From: Candidatus Thioglobus autotrophicus
Lineage (GTDB): Bacteria; Pseudomonadota; Gammaproteobacteria; PS1; Pseudothioglobaceae
Length of the DNA: 64,000 nucleotides
NCBI RefSeq assembly: GCF_001293165.1
Contig: NZ_CP010552.1
Coordinates: 1,116,001 to 1,180,000, forward strand
Reading direction: 5' to 3'
Part shown: positions 1 to 8,506 of the stretch, in pieces
Layout: the number at the start of each line of letters is the position of its first letter
Position numbering within the stretch: the first letter of the stretch is position 1
Translations under genes and position numbers: made by a program
The notes under the pieces: model-generated
Databases searched by the model: none
What the model saw: the letters and a program-made list of their open reading frames with translations, nothing else
Told to the model about the DNA's origin: nothing

Positions 1-1
1 G

Positions 2-943
2 ATGGTTGAGCAGAGTGATTCTGAAGTTGTATTGTCAACTCATTACTTGCCATCAATGGTGAAGATTAACCTAGAAGATAATCAGGTAATTTCAGCAGGT
101 GAAGTTCTAGCTAAAATTCCAAAAGATCAGTCTAAGACTAGTGATATTACGGGTGGTTTGCCACGTGTTGCTGATTTATTCGAAGCACGTAAAGCAAAAG
201 ATCATTCTATTCTTGCAGAAGAGTCTGGTGTGATTAGCTTTGGCAGTCCTACTAAGAGTAAAGATCGATTGATTATTACTTCAGCAGAAGGTGAGCCGAC
301 TGAGATGATGATTCACAAATGGCGTCAAATTAACGTTTTCGACGGTGAAACAGTTGAAAAAGGCGATGTAGTTTCTGATGGACCATCAAATCCTCATGAT
401 ATTTTACGATTGTTGGGTGTTGAAGCGCTAGCGAACTATGTTGTTAAAGAAGTGCAAGATGTTTACCGTCTACAAGGTGTAAATATTTCAGATAAACATA
501 TTGAAGTGATTGTGAAGCAGATGCTTCGTAAGGTGGAAGTATTAGATTCTGGCGACTCTAGATTTGTCAATGGTGAGACTGCTGAATACGCTCGAGTTAT
601 TGAAACCAATAAACAATTAGCGGCCCAAGGAAAGTCTCTGGTTACTTACCAAAGATTACTCATGGGTATTACTAAGGCGTCATTGGCTACAGAGTCGTTT
701 ATCTCAGCTGCCTCTTTCCAGGAAACAACGCGCGTGTTAACAGAAGCTTCGACCACAGGTAGAGTGGATTCTCTACAAGGCTTGAAAGAGAATGTTATTG
801 TTGGTCGTTTAATACCAGCAGGAACAGGCTTTAAGTATCATCAAGAGAAGCGTGCTAAGCGTCCCGCTAGCATGACTCAGAGTGCTGATGCTGAAATGGC
901 ATTAGCAGCAGAGTTAAGCGAAGCAGAAGAGTCACAAGAGTAA
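2..943 (+). CDS. rpoC: RNA polymerase beta' subunit, C-terminal part (partial)
   Basis: This is the last 313 or so codons of the beta' subunit of DNA-directed RNA polymerase; the 5' part lies outside the window, so the ATG at position 2 is internal. The segment [17 protein letters not shown] is a well-conserved landmark of the C-terminal half of bacterial RpoC, and the downstream stretch with [19 protein letters not shown] belongs to the conserved end of the protein near the omega contact region. The protein ends in an acidic, alanine-rich tail. An intrinsic terminator follows about 30 bases after the stop, consistent with the end of the rplKAJL-rpoBC type operon. Identification is firm from the conserved motifs. 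Confidence 0.97.
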   Translation: MVEQSDSEVVLSTHYLPSMVKINLEDNQVISAGEVLAKIPKDQSKTSDITGGLPRVADLFEARKAKDHSILAEESGVISFGSPTKSKDRLIITSAEGEPTEMMIHKWRQINVFDGETVEKGDVVSDGPSNPHDILRLLGVEALANYVVKEVQDVYRLQGVNISDKHIEVIVKQMLRKVEVLDSGDSRFVNGETAEYARVIETNKQLAAQGKSLVTYQRLLMGITKASLATESFISAASFQETTRVLTEASTTGRVDSLQGLKENVIVGRLIPAGTGFKYHQEKRAKRPASMTQSADAEMALAAELSEAEESQE

Positions 944-970
944 TACTCTAGCTACCGGCTAACTTTAAAA

Positions 971-999
971 CCGCATCTAATTATGGATGCGGTTTTTTT
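971..999 (+). terminator. Intrinsic terminator after rpoC
   Basis: A perfect 7-bp stem, CCGCATC (971-977) with GATGCGG (986-992), encloses an 8-base loop and is followed directly by seven T residues (993-999). It sits 27 bases after the rpoC stop and just before trpE, so it most likely ends the RNA polymerase operon. Confidence 0.9.
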
Positions 1000-1026
1000 A
1001 TGCCCAAAATCCGTTAAAATGCGTGC

Positions 1027-2481
1027 ATGGATAAAACAAGTTTTAATGCATACATTGACCAGGGGTATAACCATATTCCAGTATTTAGAGAAGTTGTGCT
1101 TGATACCGATACAGCTTTAGGTTTGTATTTGAAATTAGCCAACAACACTTACAGCTATTTATTTGAATCGGTTCAAGGCGGGGAAAAATGGGGCCGATAT
1201 TCAATTATTGGGCTTCATGCGCAAACTGTGATCAAAGTATTTGGCTATGAAATTCAAATCGAGAAGGAATCAAGTGTTGTTGAACGCTTTAAGGTAGAAG
1301 ACCCTTTGGCATGGATTGAGCAATATCAACAGAAATTTAAAGTGCCTGAAATTGGCGAATTACCTGAGTTTAATGGCGGTTTAGTTGGGTACTTTGGCTA
1401 TGAAATTGTTCGCTATATTGAGCCAAAACTCAAAGATATCAATCTTAAAGATGAGCTAAATATTGCCGATATTTTGTTAATGGTGTCAAATGATTTAGTT
1501 GTATTTGATAACTTAGCAAATAAGGCATTTTTATTGACACATGTCAATCCTGAAACCCAAAGTTATGATCAGGCAATGGCTTATCTTGATAGTATCGAAG
1601 CAGATATTGATCGACCGCTTGTTAAACAAGATTATCAGTCAGACAACCTAACAACACAAGATTTTAGCTCCAGTTTTGGTGAACAAAATTATAAAGATGT
1701 TGTTGAGCGTATTCAGCGCTATATCGTTGCTGGGGATGTTATGCAGGTTGTACCTTCTCAAAGACTAAGTGCACCTTATAAAGCACCGTCAGTTGAACTT
1801 TATCGTCAGTTAAGAAGGCTAAATCCCTCGCCTTATATGTATTATTTAAACTTAGGCGATGTTGATGTGATCGGATCTTCGCCTGAAATTCTTACCCGGG
1901 TTGATTGTGATAGGCGTGCGACGGTGCGTCCAATTGCAGGTACCAGAACAAGAGGTGAAGACCAAGCTCAAGATTTAGCCCTTGAGAAAGATTTATTGGC
2001 AGACGAAAAAGAAATTGCTGAACACTTAATGCTGATCGACCTTGGGCGTAACGATCTTGGTCGAATTGCTAAAACAGGCAGTGTTAAATTAACGGATAAA
2101 ATGTTTGTTGAACGATACTCCCATGTCATGCACATTGTTTCTAATGTGGAATGTGAACTCAAAGACGATATGAGTGCTATGGATGTGTTGAAAGCAACTT
2201 TTCCTGCAGGAACACTCAGTGGCGCCCCCAAAGTAAGAGCAATGGAAATTATTAATGAGGTTGAGCCATTGAAACGTAATATTTATTCGGGGGCAATTGG
2301 TTATTTATCTTGGCATGGCGGTATGGATATGGCTATTGCTATTCGAACTGCTATTGTTAAAGATGAGATGCTCTATGTGCAAGCAGGCGCAGGCATTGTG
2401 CATGATTCTGTTCCGCAGTTAGAATGGGATGAGACCATGCATAAAGCTCGCGCTTTAATCGCCGCTGCAGTACAAGTATAA
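1027..2481 (+). CDS. trpE: Anthranilate synthase component I
   Basis: This enzyme converts chorismate to anthranilate, using ammonia from the glutamine amidotransferase partner TrpG, in the first step of tryptophan synthesis. The 484-residue length is normal for TrpE. The N-terminal half is the anthranilate synthase I domain. The C-terminal half is the chorismate-binding domain, with PIAGTRTRGED near residue 303 and FPAGTLSGAPKVRAMEIINE near residue 393, both family signatures. No clear Shine-Dalgarno sequence precedes the ATG. trpG is not adjacent: the next gene is soxX, so the partner must be elsewhere. No tryptophan-rich leader peptide or attenuator is seen in the 83 bases after the rpoC stop. 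Confidence 0.96.
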   Translation: MDKTSFNAYIDQGYNHIPVFREVVLDTDTALGLYLKLANNTYSYLFESVQGGEKWGRYSIIGLHAQTVIKVFGYEIQIEKESSVVERFKVEDPLAWIEQYQQKFKVPEIGELPEFNGGLVGYFGYEIVRYIEPKLKDINLKDELNIADILLMVSNDLVVFDNLANKAFLLTHVNPETQSYDQAMAYLDSIEADIDRPLVKQDYQSDNLTTQDFSSSFGEQNYKDVVERIQRYIVAGDVMQVVPSQRLSAPYKAPSVELYRQLRRLNPSPYMYYLNLGDVDVIGSSPEILTRVDCDRRATVRPIAGTRTRGEDQAQDLALEKDLLADEKEIAEHLMLIDLGRNDLGRIAKTGSVKLTDKMFVERYSHVMHIVSNVECELKDDMSAMDVLKATFPAGTLSGAPKVRAMEIINEVEPLKRNIYSGAIGYLSWHGGMDMAIAIRTAIVKDEMLYVQAGAGIVHDSVPQLEWDETMHKARALIAAAVQV

Positions 2482-2509
2482 AAAACAATATAAAAGTTTT
2501 ATAATAGAG

Positions 2510-2537
2510 TTGCATTTAATTCAAAAATGTATAACAT
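2510..2537 (+). promoter_or_regulatory. Possible sox operon promoter
   Basis: TTGCAT (2510-2515) and TAACAT (2532-2537) are separated by 16 bases, an acceptable sigma-70-like arrangement about 70 bases upstream of soxX. A separate TATAAT at 2500-2505 has no convincing -35 partner. Assigned by sequence pattern only. Confidence 0.35.
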
Positions 2538-2562
2538 GGTTATCTCAGTAAGGGTTTTAACC

Positions 2563-2584
2563 CCCCTTTTATGGGGATTTTTTT
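2563..2584 (+). terminator. Hairpin with T-run in the soxX leader
   Basis: CCCC (2563-2566) can pair with GGGG (2573-2576), and seven T residues follow at 2578-2584. The stem is short. It lies between trpE and soxX, so it could end trpE transcription or act as an attenuator in the sox leader. An overlapping alternative hairpin, GGGTTTTAACCC (2552-2563), shares one C residue with it. Confidence 0.4.
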
Positions 2585-2603
2585 ATATAAAGAGGAGAGA
2601 AAC

Positions 2604-2951
2604 ATGAAGAAAACTATTTCTTCAATTTCGGCAGTAGCCGCTTTAGCAGCATTATTCGTAATGCCGTTACAAGCTGGTGCTAAAGAAATGACAGACGAAG
2701 AGGTTACTTTTGGTCGTAAAGCGGGCAATTGTTTAGCATGCCATATGATTCCAGGCGGAAACCTGCCAGGTAACATTGGTCCACCGCTACTTGCGATGAA
2801 GGCAAGATTTCCAAATAAAGCTGATTTAAGAGCTCAAATTTGGGATGCAACAGCAAAAAACCCAAACACAATTATGCCTCCTTTTGGAAAGCATGGTGTT
2901 TTGTCTGATAAGCAAATCGATCAAGTGACTAACTATATTTACACAAAATAA
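2604..2951 (+). CDS. soxX: SoxX, monoheme c-type cytochrome of the thiosulfate-oxidising complex
   Basis: SoxX is the small subunit of the periplasmic SoxXA cytochrome, which couples thiosulfate oxidatively to the SoxY carrier cysteine. The 115-residue product has a Sec signal peptide (about residues 1-26), one heme-binding CLACH motif (C43-H47) and a later Met in NTIMPPFG (M91), the expected axial ligand. The start is set at 2604, where AGAGGAGAGA gives a strong ribosome-binding site; an upstream in-frame ATG at 2571 lacks one and would spoil the signal peptide. It is the first gene of a tightly spaced soxXYZAK operon. The 9 bases GAGGAGAGA (2592-2600) recur exactly before soxA. Confidence 0.95.
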   Translation: MKKTISSISAVAALAALFVMPLQAGAKEMTDEEVTFGRKAGNCLACHMIPGGNLPGNIGPPLLAMKARFPNKADLRAQIWDATAKNPNTIMPPFGKHGVLSDKQIDQVTNYIYTK

Positions 2952-2961
2952 GGAGAAAACA

Positions 2962-3408
2962 ATGAAAAGAAGATTATTTTTAAAAAGTGCAATGGCAGGT
3001 TCTGCAGTTGCAACAGCAGTAGGCGCAGGCTTACTAACACCTTCAATGGTATTTGCAAACACTGCAGATTTTAAAGCGAAATCAGATGCAGCAACTGCAT
3101 CTATAGCAGCAGCAGGCAAAGGTTCATTTAAATTTAAAGCGCCTAAAATCGCTGAGAACGGTGCAGTAGTTCCAGTAACTGTAGATGCATCTAAGATGGA
3201 AGGTGTGACAAACATCTCTATCTCTGTTACTAAAAACGGTACACCATTGGCAGCTTCATTTAACTTATCTGGTGCAGCAGCAGGTTATGTTTCTACTCGT
3301 ATTAAAATGGGTACAACATCTCCAGTAGTAGCATTAGTTACTGCAGGTGGAGTAACTACTCAAGTTTCTCAGGAAGTTAAAGTAACAATTGGCGGCTGTG
3401 GCGGTTAA
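2962..3408 (+). CDS. soxY: SoxY, sulfur-carrier subunit
   Basis: SoxY carries the sulfur substrate covalently on a C-terminal cysteine during periplasmic thiosulfate oxidation and works as a heterodimer with SoxZ. The product has a signal peptide beginning MKRRLFLKSAMAGSAVA, of the Tat-like type (Arg-Arg, then a hydrophobic stretch) ending near residue 32, and finishes with the diagnostic swinging arm GGCGG (Cys146 of 148 residues). AAGGAG lies just upstream of the ATG, and the gene starts 10 bases after the soxX stop. All visible features match a functional SoxY. Confidence 0.96.
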   Translation: MKRRLFLKSAMAGSAVATAVGAGLLTPSMVFANTADFKAKSDAATASIAAAGKGSFKFKAPKIAENGAVVPVTVDASKMEGVTNISISVTKNGTPLAASFNLSGAAAGYVSTRIKMGTTSPVVALVTAGGVTTQVSQEVKVTIGGCGG

Positions 3409-3445
3409 TTCGGTAACCGAATCAAACAAATAAGGAGAATATAAG

Positions 3446-3748
3446 ATGGGATCAATTAAATTAAAACCAAAAGCTAGAAAAGGTGTAATCGGTATTAAGG
3501 CGCTTATTAAGCACCCTATGGAAACTGGTGCACGTAAAAAGAAAGGTAAATTAGTACCTGCAAATCATATTGTACATATGGTAGTTTCTCATAATGGTAC
3601 AGTTGTGGTAGATGCGGATATTGGTAGTACTATTTCTAAAAATCCGTATTTTAAGTTTAATGTTGCTGGCGCTAAAGGCGACACAATCGAACTTAAGTAC
3701 ACAGACAACAAGGGTAAGACTGGTTCTGAGACTGCAAAGTCTAAGTAA
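3446..3748 (+). CDS. soxZ: SoxZ, partner of the SoxY sulfur carrier
   Basis: SoxZ is a small beta-sandwich protein that pairs with SoxY and presents the carrier arm to the Sox enzymes. The 100-residue length is typical, and the sequence keeps family features such as the IKHPMETGARK segment near residues 22-32. There is no signal peptide, which is normal because SoxZ is exported together with SoxY. AAGGAG precedes the start. It follows soxY by 37 bases and precedes soxA by 25. Confidence 0.95.
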   Translation: MGSIKLKPKARKGVIGIKALIKHPMETGARKKKGKLVPANHIVHMVVSHNGTVVVDADIGSTISKNPYFKFNVAGAKGDTIELKYTDNKGKTGSETAKSK

Positions 3749-3773
3749 TCTCTTATTCAAAGAGGAGAGAGAA

Positions 3774-4589
3774 ATGAAAAAACTAATAACAGTAGTAGCT
3801 GGTATCGGTTTTTTAGTTGGAGCAGCATCTGCGGATGTCGCTTCTGACCAAAAAGATTTGATCGGTTATTTTAAAGCACTTAAACCTAATGTTGAGTTTG
3901 CAGACTACACCAATGGTGTTTATGCATATGATGCAGGTTCAAGAGATCAATTTGAAGAAATTTTAGATGGTATTCCTCCATATGAGGAAGCTGTTGAAAA
4001 AGGCGGAAAGGAGTTTGTTAAGTTCGGTCTTAATAAGTGTGCTGCACTTAAAGATCCTGCTGCAGCTCGTGTGAAGCATCCTTACTTTGACGAAGCAACT
4101 CAAAAAGTTGTAACTCTTGAAGGTGTTCTTAAGGCGTGTTACCTAGAGCAAACGGGTAAGAAGCTAGGCTCTAATAAAGGAAAAATCGCGCGCATTAGTG
4201 CATGGATTTCTGATCAAGCGGCTGGAGAAAAAGTCAATGTAAAGGTTGAAGGTGCTGCTGCAAATGCTGCTTACAACCAAGGTAAAGCTTACTTCTATGG
4301 AAAGCGTGGTGAGTTCAATATGTCATGTGCAGATTGTCATGTATACAATGCTGGTAAAAAAGCTCGTGCTGACATCTTATCACCTGCTCTAGGTCATACA
4401 ACACACGTACCGATGTATCGTGCGAAGTGGGCTGGTTTAGGTACGCTACAACGTCGTTATGGTGGTTGTTTGAAGAATATGCGTGCTAAGCCAATTAGTT
4501 CTCAATCTGAGTTAATGAATAACTTAGAGTATTTCCATCAAGCAATGAGTAACGGTCTAGAAATCACTGACGCTCGTTACAGAAAATAG
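3774..4589 (+). CDS. soxA: SoxA, catalytic cytochrome subunit of SoxXA
   Basis: SoxA, with SoxX, forms the heme enzyme that joins thiosulfate to the SoxY cysteine. The 271-residue product has a Sec signal peptide (about residues 1-20), a single CADCH heme site (C185-H189) and the catalytic cysteine in RRYGGCLKNMRAKP (C232), which becomes the cysteine-persulfide heme ligand. Two further cysteines, C89 and C122, take the place of the N-terminal heme present in diheme SoxA, so this is the monoheme type. The start at 3774 has AGAGGAGAGA immediately upstream and gives a proper signal peptide; reading upstream from 3612 would overlap soxZ. Confidence 0.95.
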   Translation: MKKLITVVAGIGFLVGAASADVASDQKDLIGYFKALKPNVEFADYTNGVYAYDAGSRDQFEEILDGIPPYEEAVEKGGKEFVKFGLNKCAALKDPAAARVKHPYFDEATQKVVTLEGVLKACYLEQTGKKLGSNKGKIARISAWISDQAAGEKVNVKVEGAAANAAYNQGKAYFYGKRGEFNMSCADCHVYNAGKKARADILSPALGHTTHVPMYRAKWAGLGTLQRRYGGCLKNMRAKPISSQSELMNNLEYFHQAMSNGLEITDARYRK

Positions 4590-4598
4590 GAGAATAAT

Positions 4599-4919
4599 AT
4601 GAAAAAGATACTAATAACAGCTCTATCAGTATTCGCCTTAACGGCTCAAGCTAATTTTTTAGGCGCTTCACATGACTGGAACAACGGCTCTTCTGACCCG
4701 TTTAAGTCTGCTATTTCTGCTGCTGAAACTGGCTATAAAGCCAACTTAGCAGTTAATATGGCATGGCGTGATACGGGCAAGATGATTAAGGATGCTAAAA
4801 AACTAAATGCTGCAGGTAAAACTGCTGCTGCAGTTAAGTTAGCAAATGCAGCTCATCATCAGACAGTACAAGCTACTGCTCAAGTTGATGCGGCTTTAAC
4901 TGCTGGTCCTCGTTTCTAA
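4599..4919 (+). CDS. soxK: SoxXA-binding protein (SoxK-like)
   Basis: This small secreted protein of 106 residues has a signal peptide (about residues 1-18, cut after AQA) followed by an alanine-rich, mostly helical mature part with no cysteines. Proteins of this size and composition directly after soxA are known as SoxXA-binding proteins (SoxK/SAXB), which bind SoxXA and raise its activity. The assignment rests on position, size and overall character rather than on a sharp motif. TAGGAG lies before the ATG, which is 9 bases after the soxA stop. It is the last gene of the operon. Confidence 0.75.
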   Translation: MKKILITALSVFALTAQANFLGASHDWNNGSSDPFKSAISAAETGYKANLAVNMAWRDTGKMIKDAKKLNAAGKTAAAVKLANAAHHQTVQATAQVDAALTAGPRF

Positions 4920-4940
4920 TACAAGCTTGGATTTTTAAAA

Positions 4941-4968
4941 AAATACCCCTTTATTGGGGTATTTTTTT
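4941..4968 (+). terminator. Terminator of the sox operon
   Basis: AAATACCCC (4941-4949) pairs with GGGGTATTT (4956-4964) around a 6-base loop and runs into T residues through 4968. It lies 21 bases after soxK and is strong in both directions. Confidence 0.92.
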
Positions 4969-5044
4969 GTCTTAAATAAAGCTAACTATTCATGAAATTG
5001 ATGGATAATTAATTTCTACATTTGATTTAATAAAACCCCTTTTT

Positions 5045-8000
5045 ATGTCTAATTCTGGTTTTTGCCATCTACACTGTCAAAGTGAGTTTTCAGTCGTTAA
5101 CTCCTTAATACGTATACCAAAATTAATCGATTCAGCGGTTGAACTAGGCATGGATAGTGTGGCGTTAACGGATGAATCTAATTTATATGCTGCGGTTAAA
5201 TTTTACCAAAAAGCAATTTCCGCCAATATTAAACCTATTTTTGGCGCACGTATTAATGTCGTAGATGAAGAAGGTGAGTTTTATTCAATTTTATTATTGT
5301 GTCAAAATCATCAAGGTTTTTTAAACTTATCAGAGCTTATTTCCCTATCTTATATGCAAGAGCAATCGCTCGAAGGTGTATCAATTAGTGAGGCGCAACT
5401 TGAAGCGCATCATGAAGGATTGCTTCTAATTGCCACTCCTGTTTATAGTGACGTTGCCAAGCATTTATTGAATAATCAAATTTTGGAGGCGCAGCAAAAA
5501 GCCTCTCATTGGCGTAAGGTTTTTAATAATCGATACTATCTTGCGGTACAAAGAACTTCTAGAGAGTTTGACGAGCGCCACCTGCATTTGTGTATTAATT
5601 TAGCATTGGAATTAGATATTGCTGTTGTTGCAACTAACGATGTCCAATTTCTTGTTAAGGATGATTTTGATGCCCATGAGGCGCGTATTTGTATTTCACA
5701 AGGCGGACTGTTAGATGATGCACGTCGTACACGCCATTTTTCTGATCAACAATACTTGAAGTCAGTTGCACAAATGCAAAGTCTATTCTCCGATTTGCCT
5801 GAGGTGCTGAAAAATACCGTAGAAGTTTCACAACGCTGTAATGTTCATTTTGAGCTTCACCAGAAGAATTATTTGCCAGATTTTCCTATTCCTGAAGGGT
5901 TGAGTATTGCTGAATTTTTCACTCTTGAGTCTGAGCGTGGACTAGCTTCTCGCCTGCAAGGGTTGGAGGTGGATAAGGCTGAGTATGAAGCAAGGCTTAA
6001 GTTTGAGTTAGACGTTATTATTCAGATGGACTTTCCTGGCTATTTTCTAATTGTGGCTGATTTCATTCAGTGGTCTAAAGATAACGATATTCCTGTTGGC
6101 CCTGGACGAGGTTCTGGTGCTGGATCTTTAGTTGCCTATGTACTAGGTATTACCAATGTCGATCCTATTAAACACGAGCTATTATTTGAGCGATTTTTAA
6201 ATCCTGAGCGTGTTTCTATGCCCGATTTTGATATTGATTTTTGCACGGATAGGCGTGACGAAGTTATTGATTATGTGGCTAAAAAATATGGTCGTGAGAA
6301 AGTATCTCAAATTATTACCTACGGTACGATGGCGGCTAAAGGTGTGGTGCGCGATGTTGGGCGTGTACTCGGCCATCCTTATGGCTTTAGTGACAAAATA
6401 TCTAAGCTAATCCCTAATGACTTGAAGATGACCCTTGATAAGGCATTAATGCCAGAATCGGAAGGAGGGTCTGATGATCTTTTGGCGCGCTACGGCTCTG
6501 AGGAAGCGGTCACGGATTTGATTAATCTATCTAAAAAACTAGAGGGTGTGGTGCGTAATGTGGGTACGCATGCGGGTGGCGTGGTGATTGCCCCAAGTAA
6601 GATTAGTGATTTTTGCCCTGTTTATAAAGGCTCAGGCGAGAATGATGGTGTGGTGTCTCAGTTTGATAAAGATGATGTTGAAGCGGTCGGTTTGGTTAAG
6701 TTTGACTTTTTAGGTTTGTCAAATTTAACCGTTATTCAAAAAGCCATCAAAATGATTGAAGCAAAGGGATTGAGTGATAGCAAAATCGACCTTGATAGCT
6801 TGCCGTTGGACGATGAAAAAGTCTATGAATTATTGCAACGTTGCGATACGACGGGTATTTTTCAGTTAGAGTCTGATGGCATGCGTAGTTATTTGAAAAA
6901 ACTACAGGCTGACAACTTTGAAGATATTGTTGCTATGTTGGCCTTGTATCGTCCAGGTCCATTAGATGCGGGCATGGTAGATGACTATATTAATGTTAAG
7001 CATGGTGCTCAGGTTAAGTATCCACATCCTATGTTAGAAGAGATTCTAGCACCAACCAATGGTGTATTTTTATATCAAGAGCAGGTGATGAAATCTGCCC
7101 AAGTCATGGCTGGTTATTCGCTAGGTGGTGCGGACTTATTACGTCGTGCTATGGGCAAAAAGAAAGTAGAAGAGATGGATCGTCAGCGTAGTGTTTTTGT
7201 GGAAGGTGCTGCTGAAAAAAATATTGATGAGAAAAAAGCAAATGAAATTTTTGATCTGATTGATAAATTCTCAGGATATGGGTTTAATAAATCACACTCG
7301 GTTGCGTATGCTTACGTTTCTTATCATACAGCTTGGCTGAAATCTCACTATCCTGCACCTTTTATGGCGGCAGTATTATCAGGCATGATGGATGACACGG
7401 ATCGAGTGTCGTTTACAGTAGGTGAAATTATTCACATGGGGCTGAGAGTTAATGGCCCGAATGTTTGTGAGTCTGATTATCAATTTAGTATTGCAGACGA
7501 CAAAACAGTCGTTTATGGTTTGGGTGCCATTAAAGGTGTGGGTGAAGCTTTGGTTGAAAGACTGATGGCAGAGCGTCAGGCTAATGGTGTTTTTAAAGAT
7601 TTGTTTGATTTCTGTTTTAGAATCGAAAAGCGCTATTTGAATAAACGCGCACTAGAGGCATTAATTTATAGTGGCGCATTAGATGTATTTGACGTTTCAA
7701 GAGCAAGTTTGATTAAGACTTACCCAGTAGCTGTCAAACAGGCAGAACAACGTCAAAATGATCATTCTAGTGGCCAGAGTGGTTTGTTTTCTGTTGTGGA
7801 AGAGCATGTTGAGTATGAAGTACATTATTTAAACGCACCAGACTTTGCTTTTCGACAACGCTTGCAATTAGAAAAAATGGTTATGGGTTATTATTTTTAT
7901 GATCACCCAACTGACGAGTACAAAACTGATACCAGGCATATTAATGCTGTACTACCTTCTGAAATACGCTTTAGGAATAATAAAGATGTGCGTGTGCTGG

Positions 8001-8482
8001 CGTTGATTTCTGAGTTGCGCTATCGACCCACTCGAAAAGGGGGTCAGATTGCCATTGTGGAAGTTGAAGATGGTAGCGTGTCATTGAATGCTGTGGTTTT
8101 TTCAAAGTCTCTAGGTGAGGTAAGCGACAAGCTTATTGTAGATGATGTGGTTATTATTTCAGGCAAGATTCAGCGCGATGATTATCGAGACGGCTGGCAG
8201 ATTATTGTAGATAAAATCGAAAATATTAACGAAGTAAAGATGAATTATGCCAAAGGTTTTGAAGTTAGGCTTGATCATCAGCATCAAGCTATTTTTCACA
8301 AAATTCACCAGCTTCTAGGTGAACATAAAGGCAGTTGTCCAGTTAAAATTTCTTATAATACTGAGCGCTTAAAAGGTAGCATACCATTGAGCAAAGAGCT
8401 TAGTGTTAACCCGGAGCAATCATTAGTCGATGCGCTTAATGCACTAACCTTAACCCAGGCTAGTAAGATTCATTATCATTAA
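5045..8482 (+). CDS. dnaE: DNA polymerase III alpha subunit
   Basis: This is the replicative DNA polymerase subunit. The 1145-residue protein has an N-terminal PHP domain, a C-family polymerase domain with GPGRGSGAGSLVAY near residue 353 and the catalytic PDFDIDFC near residue 392, then helix-hairpin-helix and OB-fold regions toward the C-terminus. The first PHP metal-binding motif reads HLHCQSEFS, so the usual second histidine is a glutamine; gammaproteobacterial DnaE proteins commonly have a degenerate PHP site, and proofreading is then provided by DnaQ. Length matches E. coli DnaE (1160). The gene stands alone between the sox terminator and the convergent comEC. Confidence 0.97.
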   Translation: MSNSGFCHLHCQSEFSVVNSLIRIPKLIDSAVELGMDSVALTDESNLYAAVKFYQKAISANIKPIFGARINVVDEEGEFYSILLLCQNHQGFLNLSELISLSYMQEQSLEGVSISEAQLEAHHEGLLLIATPVYSDVAKHLLNNQILEAQQKASHWRKVFNNRYYLAVQRTSREFDERHLHLCINLALELDIAVVATNDVQFLVKDDFDAHEARICISQGGLLDDARRTRHFSDQQYLKSVAQMQSLFSDLPEVLKNTVEVSQRCNVHFELHQKNYLPDFPIPEGLSIAEFFTLESERGLASRLQGLEVDKAEYEARLKFELDVIIQMDFPGYFLIVADFIQWSKDNDIPVGPGRGSGAGSLVAYVLGITNVDPIKHELLFERFLNPERVSMPDFDIDFCTDRRDEVIDYVAKKYGREKVSQIITYGTMAAKGVVRDVGRVLGHPYGFSDKISKLIPNDLKMTLDKALMPESEGGSDDLLARYGSEEAVTDLINLSKKLEGVVRNVGTHAGGVVIAPSKISDFCPVYKGSGENDGVVSQFDKDDVEAVGLVKFDFLGLSNLTVIQKAIKMIEAKGLSDSKIDLDSLPLDDEKVYELLQRCDTTGIFQLESDGMRSYLKKLQADNFEDIVAMLALYRPGPLDAGMVDDYINVKHGAQVKYPHPMLEEILAPTNGVFLYQEQVMKSAQVMAGYSLGGADLLRRAMGKKKVEEMDRQRSVFVEGAAEKNIDEKKANEIFDLIDKFSGYGFNKSHSVAYAYVSYHTAWLKSHYPAPFMAAVLSGMMDDTDRVSFTVGEIIHMGLRVNGPNVCESDYQFSIADDKTVVYGLGAIKGVGEALVERLMAERQANGVFKDLFDFCFRIEKRYLNKRALEALIYSGALDVFDVSRASLIKTYPVAVKQAEQRQNDHSSGQSGLFSVVEEHVEYEVHYLNAPDFAFRQRLQLEKMVMGYYFYDHPTDEYKTDTRHINAVLPSEIRFRNNKDVRVLALISELRYRPTRKGGQIAIVEVEDGSVSLNAVVFSKSLGEVSDKLIVDDVVIISGKIQRDDYRDGWQIIVDKIENINEVKMNYAKGFEVRLDHQHQAIFHKIHQLLGEHKGSCPVKISYNTERLKGSIPLSKELSVNPEQSLVDALNALTLTQASKIHYH

Positions 8483-8506
8483 TCAAATCAGATTATTAAA
8501 AAAAAA

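Noticed and set aside
2535-2546. ATGGTTATCTCA before soxX as a site of the ATGGTTTACCAT type
   Set aside because: Only the left half matches (7 of 12 bases) and there is no palindrome or matching -10 spacing.
3612-3773. Longer soxA starting inside soxZ
   Set aside because: It overlaps soxZ and hides the signal peptide; the start at 3774 has a strong ribosome-binding site.
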